From NCBI RefSeq assembly GCF_030817535.1, contig NZ_JAUSZL010000002.1, positions 5,084,001 to 5,148,000 of the forward strand: a stretch of DNA of 64,000 bases, written 5' to 3'. A model generated the notes under the pieces. The model ran no database searches, had not been told where the DNA came from, and saw only the letters and a program-made list of their open reading frames with translations. Positions 48,908 to 58,036 of this stretch are shown in pieces (within the stretch, counting starts at the first letter, position 1; the number at the start of each line of letters is the position of its first letter). The stretch comes from Streptomyces sp. V3I8 (lineage in GTDB: Bacteria; Actinomycetota; Actinomycetes; Streptomycetales; Streptomycetaceae). The position numbers and the translations under genes were made by a program.

Positions 48908-49354
48908 ATGAGCAACACTTTCAAATACCGCCTTCGGAGTCCTCTCGGGGGCCTGGCCGCAGATCTGACAGCGCAACGTCGGGCTCCGGGTGCGGGCACC
49001 GGTAGTGCCGGCGGGGCGGGAGAGGGGTTTCGCCTGCAGATCTACCGGAAGGTATGGCTGGCTCTTCCCGACGGCATCAACTGGCGTGACGCCGCATGGC
49101 TTTCGTACGGGCTCTCGGTGCACTCCGCCGAGCTGGCCCCGGCCCACCCGGACGGTCTGCTCATCGAGGTCAGCGCCCTCACCTTCCCTCCCGTCTTCTT
49201 CCGGTCGGAGGTGGCGGCGCTCGCGATGGACGGGTGGGTGCGCAACGAATTCGGCCTCCCGGACCGCGGTCTCCGCGCCGTCTTCGACGGTGGCACCGGT
49301 GCGTACCGGTTCCACTGGGGAGACGACCAGGCCCCCTTCGCGGACGAATCCTGA
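48908..49354 (+). CDS. Hypothetical protein in the toxin-like locus
   Basis: This 148-residue protein has a variable N-terminal third and a well-formed rest: GFRLQIYRKVWLALPDGINW, RDAAWLSYGLSVHSAELAPA, LIEVSALTFPPVFFRSEVAA, LAMDGWVRNEFGLPD and GAYRFHWGDD. It has the size and acidic/aromatic style of immunity proteins, but I cannot assign a family. The start at ATG 48908 has only a weak ribosome site. An immunity role is inferred from location only. Confidence 0.5.
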   Translation: MSNTFKYRLRSPLGGLAADLTAQRRAPGAGTGSAGGAGEGFRLQIYRKVWLALPDGINWRDAAWLSYGLSVHSAELAPAHPDGLLIEVSALTFPPVFFRSEVAALAMDGWVRNEFGLPDRGLRAVFDGGTGAYRFHWGDDQAPFADES

Positions 49355-49449
49355 CCGGGGAGAGAAGGGGCAGGCGGGGTCATCGCCGAAACGGGCACCC
49401 CGTATGAGCCGAGGTTCGCCGTGTCCGGCTCACCGGTGACGACGGGCCC

Positions 49450-49838
49450 TTGTACGGGCAGCGCCGGGCACGAGCGGTGAGAGGCCGCGCGCCGTTTCCT
49501 GGCGGAGTTCGCCGCCGAGTTCGCGCAGGTCGCGACAGGACACGGAGGGGAGATCACGTATCGGGCGGGCGGCGAGGCCCGGGTCCTGGTCCAGCCCGGT
49601 CTCGGCTACGTCGAGCAGATCTTCCGGGGCGACGAATGCGCCATCCACCGCAGTGACACCCGGGACAGCTGGCTCGTGCAGGAGTATGCCGGGCCCTGGT
49701 ACGTGCTGGACCGGCCCCGGCTGGGTGATCGCGACCCCGCCCCTGCCGGCGGAGGCGGCCGCGTTCCTGCGTGCCTACGCCCCGGGCTGCCGGCCGATCG
49801 ACTACGACGCGCTCGAACGCGACGAGCCCCGGAACTGA
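49450..49838 (+). pseudogene. Small gene broken by two frameshifts (immunity-like)
   Basis: Coding signal runs through three frames. From TTG 49450, LYGQRRARAV is read; an extra A at about 49480 shifts to EAARRFLAEFAAEFAQVATG, EITYRAGGEARVLVQPGLGY, VEQIFRGDECAIHRSDTRDS and WLVQEYAGPWYVLDRP. One extra C in the CCCC run at 49715-49718 then shifts to GWVIATPPLPAEAAAFLRAY, APGCRPIDYDALERDEPRN and the TGA at 49836. Removing the two bases would give a protein of about 128 residues. The function is unknown; the place and size suggest an orphan immunity gene. Confidence 0.6.
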
Positions 49839-50023
49839 GAAGCCGGGCGACGGGGGCCGGGCGACGAAGGCCGGGGGCGGGCCCGCCGACCGCGAGCGGC
49901 CGCGATCGTGTCGCGCGTGCAGGACGGATGCGGGCCCCGGCGGCGGGAGATCACCTGCGCGGCCGGTGACGCCCGGAGGACCCCGCGTCGGCACCGCCGA
50001 CGTGGCGGGCCGGCCCGGAGAGT

Positions 50024-50051
50024 TTGATCCACGTCACTCCGGGGGTATCCT
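50024..50051 (+). promoter_or_regulatory. Candidate promoter of the S10 operon
   Basis: TTGATC (50024-50029), a 16-bp spacer and TATCCT (50046-50051) fit a principal-sigma promoter about 385 bp before rpsJ. Confidence 0.6.
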
Positions 50052-50348
50052 CTCCGGCTCGATTCGCCAGGTCCCCGCCCCGTGTGGCAGACTGTCGGGG
50101 TTGCTCGGTTGAGTGCCGATGCTGCGCGCCTCCCGCCGGGAGGACCGGAAGCGAGTCCCACAGTACTCGTCGCTCCAACTGCCCCAGGGCAGCGCTGGGG
50201 CGGACGTACGGGAATCTTCCGGGAAGTGTCAGCGGGGTGCCGGCCAGGCGCCCGGTGGGTGTTCGGCCCCCGGTCCTGCGGTCGTCTTTGGGACGGGCCG
50301 TGTCCCTGGTAGGGAAATCCGTTGATGGATATCTCCGCGCCGAGGACG

Positions 50349-50373
50349 CGACACACCCGACCGCGTGGGTCGG
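50349..50373 (+). promoter_or_regulatory. Leader element shared with the rpsL leader (copy in rpsJ)
   Basis: These 25 bp are identical to 35317-35341, including the hairpin CCGACC-GCGTG-GGTCGG. The element lies 63 nt before the rpsJ ATG, in the transcribed leader. Confidence 0.75.
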
Positions 50374-50436
50374 AGGCGGGGACGCGAACCCCCGGGTTGC
50401 GGAGCGTTTCACTAGACAAAGGACTACTGAGTAGCC

Positions 50437-50745
50437 ATGGCGGGACAGAAGATCCGCATCCGGCTCAAGGCCTACGACCACGAGGTCATCGATTCCTCGG
50501 CGAAGAAGATCGTCGAGACGGTGACACGCACTGGTGCGTCGGTCGCGGGCCCGGTGCCGCTGCCCACTGAGAAGAACGTGTACTGCGTCATCAAGTCGCC
50601 GCACAAGTACAAGGACTCGCGCGAGCACTTCGAGATGCGCACGCACAAGCGCCTGATCGACATCCTCGACCCGACGCCCAAGACCGTTGACTCTCTGATG
50701 CGACTCGACCTCCCGGCCGGTGTCGACATCGAGATCAAGCTCTAG
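50437..50745 (+). CDS. rpsJ: 30S ribosomal protein S10
   Basis: This 102-residue protein ([20 protein letters not shown]) of the 30S head is also NusE, a partner of NusG/NusB in antitermination. The loop and C-terminal strands ([31 protein letters not shown]) are standard. It is the first gene of the S10 operon, and ATG 50437 lies behind the long leader. Confidence 0.98.
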   Translation: MAGQKIRIRLKAYDHEVIDSSAKKIVETVTRTGASVAGPVPLPTEKNVYCVIKSPHKYKDSREHFEMRTHKRLIDILDPTPKTVDSLMRLDLPAGVDIEIKL

Positions 50746-50761
50746 GGGATGTGGTCTGAGA

Positions 50762-51406
50762 ATGGCTAAGCAGATCAAGGGCATCCTGGGCGAGAAGCTC
50801 GGCATGACGCAGGTGTGGGACGAGAACAACCGTGTTGTTCCGGTCACCGTCGTCAAGGCGAGCCCGAACGTCGTGACCCAGGTCCGTACGAATGACTCCG
50901 ACGGCTACGAGTCGGTCCAGATCGCCTTCGGCGAGATCGACCCGCGCAAGGTGAACAAGCCCCTCAAGGGTCACTTCGCCAAGGCCGACGTCACCCCCCG
51001 CCGTCACCTCGTCGAGATCCGTACCGCTGACGCCAGCGAGTACGTCCTCGGCCAGGAGATCACCGCCGAGACCTTCGAGGCCGGCGTCAAGGTGGACGTG
51101 ACCGGCAAGAGCAAGGGCAAGGGCTTCGCCGGTGTCATGAAGCGTCACAACTTCCATGGCCTCGGCGCCGGCCACGGTGTCCAGCGCAAGCACCGCTCTC
51201 CCGGGTCCATCGGTGGCTGTGCCACCCCCGGCCGTGTCTTCAAGGGCATGCGCATGGCGGGCCGCATGGGCAACGAGCGGGTCACCACCCAGAACCTGAC
51301 CGTCCACGCCGTTGACGCGGAGAAGGGACTGCTCCTCATCAAGGGAGCCATCCCCGGTCCGAACGGCGGCCTCGTCCTGGTCCGCACCGCGGCCAAGGGG
51401 GCCTGA
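50762..51406 (+). CDS. rplC: 50S ribosomal protein L3
   Basis: This 214-residue protein has an extension that reaches the peptidyl transferase centre. The signature region [20 protein letters not shown], with [20 protein letters not shown] next, is intact. ATG 50762 ([20 protein letters not shown]) is used; an upstream in-frame ATG at 50720 lies inside rpsJ and is discarded. Confidence 0.97.
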   Translation: MAKQIKGILGEKLGMTQVWDENNRVVPVTVVKASPNVVTQVRTNDSDGYESVQIAFGEIDPRKVNKPLKGHFAKADVTPRRHLVEIRTADASEYVLGQEITAETFEAGVKVDVTGKSKGKGFAGVMKRHNFHGLGAGHGVQRKHRSPGSIGGCATPGRVFKGMRMAGRMGNERVTTQNLTVHAVDAEKGLLLIKGAIPGPNGGLVLVRTAAKGA

Positions 51407-51413
51407 GGTAACG

Positions 51414-52070
51414 ATGAGCACTGTTGACATCATTTCGCCGGCAGGCGACAAGACCGGGACGGTCGAGCTCCCCGCGGAGATCTTCGACGTCGAGAAGATC
51501 AGCATCCCGCTGCTTCACCAGGTCGTCGTCGCCCAGCTGGCCGCTGCCCGCCAGGGCACGCACAAGACCAAGACCCGCGCCGAGGTCCGTGGTGGCGGTA
51601 GGAAGCCCTACCGTCAGAAGGGCACCGGCCGCGCGCGCCAGGGCTCGACCCGCGCGCCCCAGTTCGTCGGTGGTGGCGTCGTGCACGGCCCGCAGCCGCG
51701 CGACTACTCGCAGCGGACCCCGAAGAAGATGAAGGCCGCGGCCCTGCGCCACGCCCTCACCGACCGGGCCCGCAACGCTCGCATCCACGTCGTCTCCGGC
51801 GTGGTCGAGGGCGAGAACCCCTCCACCAAGGCCGCGAAGGCACTGATCGGCAAGATCTCGGAGCGCAAGAACGTGCTCCTGGTCATCGACCGTGCCGACG
51901 AGGCCGCGCTGCTCTCCGCGCGCAACCTGCCCCAGGTCCACATCCTGGAGCCGGGCCAGCTGAACACGTACGACGTTCTCGTCTCGGACGACGTGGTCTT
52001 CACCCAGGCCGCTTTCGAGTCCTTCGTGTCCGGCCCCAAGGCCACCGACACCGAAGGGAGCGAAGCCTGA
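51414..52070 (+). CDS. rplD: 50S ribosomal protein L4
   Basis: This 218-residue protein has a long loop ([20 protein letters not shown], then RAPQFVGGG) that lines the exit tunnel near the macrolide site. In E. coli L4 represses the S10 operon; whether it does so here is not visible. ATG 51414 is 7 bp after rplC, and its TGA overlaps the rplW start. Confidence 0.97.
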   Translation: MSTVDIISPAGDKTGTVELPAEIFDVEKISIPLLHQVVVAQLAAARQGTHKTKTRAEVRGGGRKPYRQKGTGRARQGSTRAPQFVGGGVVHGPQPRDYSQRTPKKMKAAALRHALTDRARNARIHVVSGVVEGENPSTKAAKALIGKISERKNVLLVIDRADEAALLSARNLPQVHILEPGQLNTYDVLVSDDVVFTQAAFESFVSGPKATDTEGSEA

Positions 52071-52486
52071 TGGCTACGCGCCACCCGAGCATTGCCCCCA
52101 AGGCGGCCAAGGCCGCCAAGGCCGCGCGCGTCGCCAAGGCGAAGCGCCACGAGGCCGAGGGCAAGAACACCGTTGAGACGCCGATCAGCAAGAGCTTCAC
52201 GGACCCCCGTGACGTCCTCATCAAGCCGGTCGTCTCCGAGAAGAGCTACGCGCTGCTCGACGAGGGCAAGTACACCTTCGTCGTCGCGCCGGGCGCCAAC
52301 AAGACCCAGATCAAGCAGGCCGTCCAGGCGGTCTTCTCGGTCAAGGTCACCGGGGTCAACACGATCAACCGCCAGGGCAAGCGCAAGCGGACCAAGAGCG
52401 GTTTCGGCAAGCGTGCTGACACCAAGCGCGCCATCGTGACCCTCGCTGAGGGCGACCGTATCGACATCTTCGGCCAGGCCTCCTAA
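52070..52486 (+). CDS. rplW: 50S ribosomal protein L23
   Basis: This 138-residue protein sits at the tunnel exit and docks SRP and trigger factor. It carries the N-terminal Ala/Lys-rich extension ([20 protein letters not shown]) of about 40 residues typical of Streptomyces, ahead of the conserved [20 protein letters not shown] and [12 protein letters not shown]. The start overlaps the rplD stop by one base. Confidence 0.97.
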   Translation: MATRHPSIAPKAAKAAKAARVAKAKRHEAEGKNTVETPISKSFTDPRDVLIKPVVSEKSYALLDEGKYTFVVAPGANKTQIKQAVQAVFSVKVTGVNTINRQGKRKRTKSGFGKRADTKRAIVTLAEGDRIDIFGQAS

Positions 52487-52525
52487 CGGAGCGCCCTGGT
52501 CCGAATATCGGACGAGGACTGAGAA

Positions 52526-53362
52526 ATGGGAATCCGCAAGTACAAGCCGACTACGCCGGGCCGTCGTGGCTCCAGCGTCGCCGACTTCGTCGAGGTCACG
52601 CGGTCCACGCCGGAGAAGTCGCTGGTCCGCCCGCTGCACAGCAAGGGCGGCCGTAACAACGCCGGTCGTGTGACCGTTCGCCACCAGGGTGGCGGACACA
52701 AGCGCGCCTACCGCGTCATCGACTTCCGTCGGCACGACAAGGACGGCGTGCCGGCGAAGGTCGCGCACATCGAGTACGACCCCAACCGCACCGCGCGCAT
52801 CGCGCTGCTGCACTACGCGGACGGCGAGAAGCGCTACATCCTCGCCCCCCGCAACCTGTCGCAGGGCGACCGTGTCGAGAACGGTCCCGGGGCCGACATC
52901 AAGCCGGGCAACAACCTGGCACTGCGCAACATCCCGGTCGGTACCACGATCCACGCGATCGAGCTCCGTCCCGGTGGCGGTGCCAAGTTCGCCCGCTCCG
53001 CCGGTACCTCCGTGCAGCTGCTCGCGAAGGAGGGCCAGATGGCCCACCTGCGCATGCCGTCCGGAGAGATCCGCCTGGTCGACGTGCGCTGCCGCGCCAC
53101 CGTCGGCGAGGTCGGCAACGCCGAGCAGTCGAACATCAACTGGGGCAAGGCCGGCCGCAAGCGCTGGCTGGGCGTCCGTCCGACCGTTCGCGGTGTGGCG
53201 ATGAACCCGGTTGACCACCCGCACGGTGGTGGTGAAGGCAAGACCTCCGGTGGACGTCACCCGGTCTCGCCGTGGGGTCAGAAGGAGGGTCGTACTCGTT
53301 CGCCGAAGAAGGCTTCGAACAAGTACATCGTCCGCCGCCGCAAGACGAACAAGAAGCGCTAG
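52526..53362 (+). CDS. rplB: 50S ribosomal protein L2
   Basis: This 278-residue protein is required for subunit association and peptidyl transfer. The C-terminal motif [13 protein letters not shown] with its conserved histidine is present. The OB and SH3-like RNA-binding parts are complete. ATG 52526 is 39 bp after rplW with GAGGACTGAG upstream. Confidence 0.98.
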   Translation: MGIRKYKPTTPGRRGSSVADFVEVTRSTPEKSLVRPLHSKGGRNNAGRVTVRHQGGGHKRAYRVIDFRRHDKDGVPAKVAHIEYDPNRTARIALLHYADGEKRYILAPRNLSQGDRVENGPGADIKPGNNLALRNIPVGTTIHAIELRPGGGAKFARSAGTSVQLLAKEGQMAHLRMPSGEIRLVDVRCRATVGEVGNAEQSNINWGKAGRKRWLGVRPTVRGVAMNPVDHPHGGGEGKTSGGRHPVSPWGQKEGRTRSPKKASNKYIVRRRKTNKKR

Positions 53363-53374
53363 GAGCGGGTTTAG

Positions 53375-53656
53375 ATGCCGCGCAGTCTCAAGAAGGGGCC
53401 CTTCGTCGACGACCACCTCATCAAGAAGGTGGACGCCCAGAACGAAGCCGGTTCCAAGAACGTCATCAAGACCTGGTCCCGTCGCTCGATGATCATCCCG
53501 GCCATGCTCGGTCACACGATCGCGGTGCACAACGGCAAGATCCACATCCCGGTGTTTGTCACCGAGTCGATGGTCGGCCACAAGCTCGGCGAGTTCTCGC
53601 CGACGCGCACCTTCCGGGGTCACGTCAAGGACGACCGGAAGTCGAAGCGCCGCTAA
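53375..53656 (+). CDS. rpsS: 30S ribosomal protein S19
   Basis: This 93-residue protein of the 30S head forms a complex with S13. [20 protein letters not shown], the motif [15 protein letters not shown] and the end [20 protein letters not shown] are standard. It begins 12 bp after rplB with AGGAGCGGG upstream. Confidence 0.97.
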   Translation: MPRSLKKGPFVDDHLIKKVDAQNEAGSKNVIKTWSRRSMIIPAMLGHTIAVHNGKIHIPVFVTESMVGHKLGEFSPTRTFRGHVKDDRKSKRR

Positions 53657-53697
53657 CGCGGGGTGGAATGACCATGACAGACACTGGAAGGACAACC

Positions 53698-54045
53698 ATG
53701 GAAGCCAGGGCCCAGGCGCGGTACATCCGCGTCACGCCCATGAAGGCCCGCCGTGTGGTGGACCTTATCCGTGGCATGGATGCCACGGAGGCTCAGGCGG
53801 TCCTGCGTTTCGCCCCGCAGGCCGCGAGCGTGCCCGTCGGCAAGGTGCTTGACAGCGCCATCGCCAACGCCGCACACAACTACGACCACACCGACGCCGA
53901 CAGCCTCGTCATCTCCGAGGCGTACGTCGACGAGGGTCCGACCCTGAAGCGGTTCCGTCCGCGCGCCCAGGGCCGCGCCTACCGGATCCGCAAGCGGACC
54001 AGCCACATCACCGTGGTCGTCAGCAGCAAGGAAGGAACCCGGTAA
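53698..54045 (+). CDS. rplV: 50S ribosomal protein L22
   Basis: This 115-residue protein has a beta-hairpin ([20 protein letters not shown]) that lines the exit tunnel and affects macrolide binding; it is intact. ATG 53698 ([20 protein letters not shown]) is preferred over ATG 53668 because GGAAGGA precedes it and it matches the usual N-terminus. Its stop overlaps the rpsC start (TAATG). Confidence 0.95.
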   Translation: MEARAQARYIRVTPMKARRVVDLIRGMDATEAQAVLRFAPQAASVPVGKVLDSAIANAAHNYDHTDADSLVISEAYVDEGPTLKRFRPRAQGRAYRIRKRTSHITVVVSSKEGTR

Positions 54046-54896
54046 TGGGCCAGAAGGTTAACCCGCATGGGTTCCGGCTCGGCATCACCACGGACTTCAA
54101 GTCCCGGTGGTACGCCGACAAGCTGTACAAGGACTACGTCAAGGAAGACGTCGCCATCCGTCGGATGATGACGTCCGGCATGGAGCGCGCCGGCATCTCG
54201 AAGGTGGAGATCGAGCGCACCCGTGACCGTGTGCGGGTGGACATCCACACCGCGCGTCCCGGCATCGTCATCGGCCGCCGCGGCGCCGAGGCCGACCGCA
54301 TCCGCGGTGACCTCGAGAAGCTCACGGGCAAGCAGGTCCAGCTCAACATCCTCGAGGTGAAGAGCCCGGAGACCGACGCTCAGCTGGTGGCCCAGGCCGT
54401 CGCCGAGCAGCTGTCCTCCCGCGTCTCCTTCCGTCGTGCCATGCGCAAGAGCATGCAGGGCACGATGAAGGCCGGCGCCAAGGGCATCAAGATCCAGTGC
54501 GGTGGCCGTCTCGGCGGCGCCGAGATGTCCCGCTCGGAGTTCTACCGCGAGGGCCGCGTGCCCCTGCACACGCTCCGTGCGAACGTCGACTACGGCTTCT
54601 TCGAGGCCAAGACGACCTTCGGCCGCATCGGTGTGAAGGTCTGGATCTACAAGGGCGACGTCAAGAACATCGCCGAGGTCCGCGCCGAGAACGCCGCCGC
54701 CCGTGCGGGCAACCGCCCGGCCCGCGGTGGCGGCCCCGGCGGCGACCGCCCGGCACGTGGCGGCGGTCGTGGTGGCGAGCGTGGCGGCCGCGGCCGCAAG
54801 CCGCAGCAGCAGTCCGCGCCGGCAGCCGAGGCCCCCAAGGCCGACGCTCCCGCCGCCGCTGCCGCTCCGGCTGAGAGCACCGGAACGGAGGCCTGA
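54045..54896 (+). CDS. rpsC: 30S ribosomal protein S3
   Basis: This 283-residue protein is at the mRNA entry site with helicase function. It has a KH domain with GRRG ([20 protein letters not shown]) and the core [20 protein letters not shown]. The tail beyond about residue 215 is long, first Gly/Arg-rich ([20 protein letters not shown]), then Gln/Ala/Pro-rich. Such tails are typical of Streptomyces and have no known role. Confidence 0.97.
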   Translation: MGQKVNPHGFRLGITTDFKSRWYADKLYKDYVKEDVAIRRMMTSGMERAGISKVEIERTRDRVRVDIHTARPGIVIGRRGAEADRIRGDLEKLTGKQVQLNILEVKSPETDAQLVAQAVAEQLSSRVSFRRAMRKSMQGTMKAGAKGIKIQCGGRLGGAEMSRSEFYREGRVPLHTLRANVDYGFFEAKTTFGRIGVKVWIYKGDVKNIAEVRAENAAARAGNRPARGGGPGGDRPARGGGRGGERGGRGRKPQQQSAPAAEAPKADAPAAAAAPAESTGTEA

Positions 54897-54901
54897 CCGA
54901 C

Positions 54902-55321
54902 ATGCTGATCCCTCGTAGGGTCAAGCACCGCAAGCAGCACCACCCCAAGCGCCGTGGTCAGGCCAAGGGTGGTACGACGGTCGCGTTCGGCGAGTACGGC
55001 ATTCAGGCCCTCACGCCGGCGTACGTCACGAACCGCCAGATCGAAGCGGCTCGTATCGCGATGACCCGCCACATCAAGCGTGGCGGCAAGGTCTGGATCA
55101 ACATCTACCCGGACCGCCCGCTGACCAAGAAGCCCGCCGAGACCCGCATGGGTTCCGGTAAGGGATCCCCCGAGTGGTGGATCGCGAACGTGCACCCGGG
55201 TCGGGTCATGTTCGAGCTGTCCTACCCCAACGAGAAGATCGCCCGTGAGGCCCTCACTCGCGCAGCCCACAAGCTGCCGATGAAGTGCCGGATCGTCAAG
55301 CGCGAGGCAGGTGAAGCGTGA
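54902..55321 (+). CDS. rplP: 50S ribosomal protein L16
   Basis: This 139-residue protein near the A-site tRNA has [20 protein letters not shown], and the conserved loop [20 protein letters not shown]. It starts 5 bp after rpsC. Its TGA overlaps the rpmC ATG. Confidence 0.97.
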   Translation: MLIPRRVKHRKQHHPKRRGQAKGGTTVAFGEYGIQALTPAYVTNRQIEAARIAMTRHIKRGGKVWINIYPDRPLTKKPAETRMGSGKGSPEWWIANVHPGRVMFELSYPNEKIAREALTRAAHKLPMKCRIVKREAGEA

Positions 55322-55545
55322 TGTCGGCCGGTACCAAGGCGTCCGAGCTGCGCGAACTGGGTGACGAGGAGCTTCTCGCGAAGCTCCGCGAAGCCAAGGA
55401 AGAGCTGTTCAACCTCCGCTTCCAGGCGGCGACCGGTCAGCTCGAGAACCACGGGCGGCTCAAGGCCGTCCGCAAGGACATCGCGCGGATCTACACCCTG
55501 ATGCGTGAGCGCGAGCTGGGCATCGAGACGGTGGAGAGTGCCTGA
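55321..55545 (+). CDS. rpmC: 50S ribosomal protein L29
   Basis: This 74-residue helical hairpin protein at the tunnel exit has the signature [20 protein letters not shown] and [20 protein letters not shown] 55321 is preferred over the adjacent GTG 55318. It is coupled on both sides by overlaps. Confidence 0.96.
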   Translation: MSAGTKASELRELGDEELLAKLREAKEELFNLRFQAATGQLENHGRLKAVRKDIARIYTLMRERELGIETVESA

Positions 55546-55832
55546 TGAGCGAGAGCAACGTGACTGAAGAGACCAAGACGAGCCGCGGTTTCCGCAAGAC
55601 CCGTGAGGGTCTGGTCGTCAGCGACAAGATGGACAAGACCGTCGTCGTCGCCGTCGAGGACCGCGTGAAGCACGCGCTGTACGGCAAGGTCATCCGCCGT
55701 ACGAACAAGCTCAAGGCCCACGACGAGCAGAACGCTGCCGGCGTCGGCGACCGGGTGGTCATCATGGAGACCCGGCCGCTGTCCGCGACGAAGCGCTGGC
55801 GCATCGTCGAGATCCTCGAGAAGGCCAAGTAA
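55545..55832 (+). CDS. rpsQ: 30S ribosomal protein S17
   Basis: This 95-residue OB-fold protein binds 16S rRNA early in assembly. The conserved [20 protein letters not shown] and [20 protein letters not shown] are present after a polar 15-residue N-terminus. It ends the S10 operon; two hairpins follow before rplN. Confidence 0.97.
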   Translation: MSESNVTEETKTSRGFRKTREGLVVSDKMDKTVVVAVEDRVKHALYGKVIRRTNKLKAHDEQNAAGVGDRVVIMETRPLSATKRWRIVEILEKAK

Positions 55833-55836
55833 TCCC

Positions 55837-55907
55837 TCCTAGGGGGGCACCCTAGGAACAGTTCCGCCAGGCTCGGGGCGGGCCGCCGTACCAGACGGCC
55901 CGCCCCG
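55837..55907 (+). terminator. Two hairpins between the S10 and spc operons
   Basis: TCCTAGGG (55837-55844) pairs with CCCTAGGA (55850-55857). The stronger CGGGGCGGGCCG (55874-55885) pairs with CGGCCCGCCCCG (55896-55907) across 10 nt. They could be a partial terminator or processing site. Confidence 0.65.
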
Positions 55908-55935
55908 GGAACCGGCAGACAATCAGGAGATAGAC

Positions 55936-56304
55936 GTGATCCAGCAGGAGTCGCGACTGCGTGTCGCCGACAACACTGGTGCGAAGGAGATCCTTTGCAT
56001 CCGTGTGCTCGGTGGCTCCGGTCGCCGCTACGCGGGCATCGGTGACGTCATCGTCGCCACCGTCAAGGACGCGATCCCCGGCGGCAATGTGAAGAAGGGT
56101 GACGTCATCAAGGCGGTCATCGTTCGCACCGTCAAGGAGCGCCGCCGTCCCGACGGCTCGTACATCCGCTTCGACGAGAACGCCGCCGTCATTCTGAAGA
56201 ACGACGGCGACCCTCGCGGCACCCGTATCTTCGGCCCTGTCGGCCGTGAGCTGCGCGAGAAGAAGTTCATGAAGATCATCTCGCTCGCGCCGGAGGTGCT
56301 GTAA
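55936..56304 (+). CDS. rplN: 50S ribosomal protein L14
   Basis: This 122-residue protein at the subunit interface is also the docking site of the silencing factor Rsf[21 protein letters not shown] and the C-terminal [20 protein letters not shown] are standard. GTG 55936 has AGGAGA upstream. It is the first gene of the spc operon. Confidence 0.97.
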   Translation: MIQQESRLRVADNTGAKEILCIRVLGGSGRRYAGIGDVIVATVKDAIPGGNVKKGDVIKAVIVRTVKERRRPDGSYIRFDENAAVILKNDGDPRGTRIFGPVGRELREKKFMKIISLAPEVL

Positions 56305-56306
56305 GC

Positions 56307-56630
56307 ATGAAGATCAAGAAGGGCGACCTGGTTCAGGTCATCACCGGTAAGGACAAGGGCAAGCAGGGCAAGGTCATTGCCGCTTACCCGCGCGACGAGC
56401 GCGTCCTGGTCGAGGGTGTCAACCGGGTCAAGAAGCACACGAAGGCCGGTCCCACCGCTCGCGGTTCGCAGGCCGGTGGCATCGTCACGACCGAGGCGCC
56501 CGTCCACGTCTCCAACGTCCAGCTGGTCGTTGAGAAGGACGGAAACAAGGTCGTCACGCGCGTCGGTTTCCGCTTCGACGACGAGGGCAACAAGATCCGC
56601 GTTGCCAAGCGGACGGGTGAGGACATCTGA
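56307..56630 (+). CDS. rplX: 50S ribosomal protein L24
   Basis: This 107-residue KOW-domain protein starts 23S rRNA folding. [20 protein letters not shown] and [20 protein letters not shown] are present. It starts 2 bp after rplN, and its stop overlaps the rplE ATG. Confidence 0.97.
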   Translation: MKIKKGDLVQVITGKDKGKQGKVIAAYPRDERVLVEGVNRVKKHTKAGPTARGSQAGGIVTTEAPVHVSNVQLVVEKDGNKVVTRVGFRFDDEGNKIRVAKRTGEDI

Positions 56631-57187
56631 TGGCTACCACCACCACTCCGCGTCTCAAGACGAAGTACCGCGAGGAGATCGCGGGCAAGCTGCAGGAAGA
56701 GTTCTCCTACGAGAACGTCATGCAGACCCCGGGTCTCGTCAAGATCGTGGTCAACATGGGTGTCGGCGACGCCGCCCGTGACTCGAAGCTCATGGACGGT
56801 GCCGTCCGCGACCTGACCACCATCACGGGTCAGAAGCCGGCCGTCACCAAGGCCCGGAAGTCCATCGCGCAGTTCAAGCTGCGCGAGGGTCAGCCGATCG
56901 GCTGCCACGTCACGCTTCGTGGCGACCGCATGTGGGAGTTCCTGGACCGCACCCTGTCGCTCGCGCTGCCGCGCATCCGCGACTTCCGTGGTCTGTCTCC
57001 CAAGCAGTTCGACGGCCGTGGCAACTACACCTTCGGTCTCACCGAGCAGGTCATGTTCCACGAGATCGACCAGGACAAGATCGACCGCGTCCGGGGTATG
57101 GACATCACCGTGGTCACCACGGCGACCAACGACGCCGAAGGCCGTGCCCTTCTCCGTCACCTCGGCTTCCCCTTCAAGGAGGCGTAA
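56630..57187 (+). CDS. rplE: 50S ribosomal protein L5
   Basis: This 185-residue protein binds 5S rRNA and the P-site tRNA elbow. The motif [14 protein letters not shown], the tRNA-contact loop and [20 protein letters not shown] are intact. It is coupled to rplX and followed 5 bp later by rpsN. Confidence 0.97.
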   Translation: MATTTTPRLKTKYREEIAGKLQEEFSYENVMQTPGLVKIVVNMGVGDAARDSKLMDGAVRDLTTITGQKPAVTKARKSIAQFKLREGQPIGCHVTLRGDRMWEFLDRTLSLALPRIRDFRGLSPKQFDGRGNYTFGLTEQVMFHEIDQDKIDRVRGMDITVVTTATNDAEGRALLRHLGFPFKEA

Positions 57188-57192
57188 GCGAG

Positions 57193-57378
57193 ATGGCGAA
57201 GAAGGCTCTGATTGCCAAGGCTGCTCGTAAGCCCAAGTTCGGTGTACGTGGCTACACGCGCTGCCAGCGCTGCGGCCGTCCGCACTCCGTGTACCGCAAG
57301 TTCGGCCTCTGCCGCGTGTGCCTTCGTGAGATGGCTCACCGCGGCGAGCTGCCGGGCGTGACCAAGAGCTCCTGGTAA
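57193..57378 (+). CDS. rpsN: 30S ribosomal protein S14, type Z (zinc-binding)
   Basis: This 61-residue short S14 has four zinc ligands C24, C27, C40 and C43 (CQRCGRPH and CRVC). It is the constitutive zinc form; Streptomyces usually also carries a zinc-free paralogue elsewhere. GCGAG precedes ATG 57193. A 235-bp structured gap separates it from rpsH. Confidence 0.97.
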   Translation: MAKKALIAKAARKPKFGVRGYTRCQRCGRPHSVYRKFGLCRVCLREMAHRGELPGVTKSSW

Positions 57379-57423
57379 TCCCCCAAAAGGGAATGCCCGG
57401 ACGCTCTCGGTAAGCAGTGGGTT

Positions 57424-57474
57424 GGCAGATGCCCTCTCCTCCATGGCTTAGGCTAGGAGGGTTGGGCGTCTGCC
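57424..57474 (+). promoter_or_regulatory. Structured leader between rpsN and rpsH
   Basis: GGCAGATGCCC (57424-57434) pairs with GGGCGTCTGCC (57464-57474, one G-T pair). Inside, CTCCT pairs with AGGAG, giving a two-tier stem-loop. The TAGGCT at 57449 resembles a -10 box, but no -35 fits. It may be a regulatory RNA structure or an internal promoter for the rpsH part of the spc operon. Confidence 0.5.
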
Positions 57475-57613
57475 GCCCGAACGCATGTGGGTACAGCCCA
57501 CTAGTTAACGCTTACTACGCCGTAGGTCCCCGCACCGCACCCGTCCCGCCACTGAGTGGGGAGAGGGATGGCGCATACAGGAAACCCCGGCGAGAGAGGC
57601 CGAAGGCCAATTC

Positions 57614-58012
57614 ATGACCATGACTGATCCCATCGCAGACATGCTTACCCGTCTGCGTAACGCGAACTCGGCGTACCACGACGATGTCGCGATGCCGCAC
57701 AGCAAGATCAAGTCGCACATCGCAGAGATCCTCCAGCAGGAGGGCTTCATCACCGGCTGGAAGGTCGAGGACGCCGAGGTCGGCAAGAAGCTCGTCCTCG
57801 AGCTGAAGTTCGGCCCGAACCGTGAGCGCTCCATCGCGGGCATCAAGCGGATCTCGAAGCCGGGTCTGCGCGTGTACGCGAAGTCCACCTCCCTGCCCAA
57901 GGTGCTCGGTGGCCTCGGCGTGGCGATCATCTCCACGTCGCACGGTCTCCTCACTGGACAGCAGGCCGGCAAGAAGGGCGTAGGCGGAGAAGTTCTCGCC
58001 TACGTCTGGTAG
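57614..58012 (+). CDS. rpsH: 30S ribosomal protein S8
   Basis: This 132-residue protein binds the 16S rRNA central domain; in E. coli it also represses the spc operon. The start [20 protein letters not shown] and the C-terminal [20 protein letters not shown] with [11 protein letters not shown] are standard. GCGAGAGAGGC precedes ATG 57614. The long structured gap upstream is suggestive of regulation. Confidence 0.97.
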   Translation: MTMTDPIADMLTRLRNANSAYHDDVAMPHSKIKSHIAEILQQEGFITGWKVEDAEVGKKLVLELKFGPNRERSIAGIKRISKPGLRVYAKSTSLPKVLGGLGVAIISTSHGLLTGQQAGKKGVGGEVLAYVW

Positions 58013-58036
58013 CGGAAGGGAACGGAGGAAACAGCT

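Larger units (their letters stand above)
49839..50436 (+). other. Long leader region upstream of rpsJ
   Basis: The 598 bp before the S10 operon contain no supported gene. They hold the promoter at 50024-50051, a leader of nearly 380 nt, and the 25-bp element shared with the rpsL leader. A second -10-like CAGACT at about 50089 might be another start. Confidence 0.6.
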
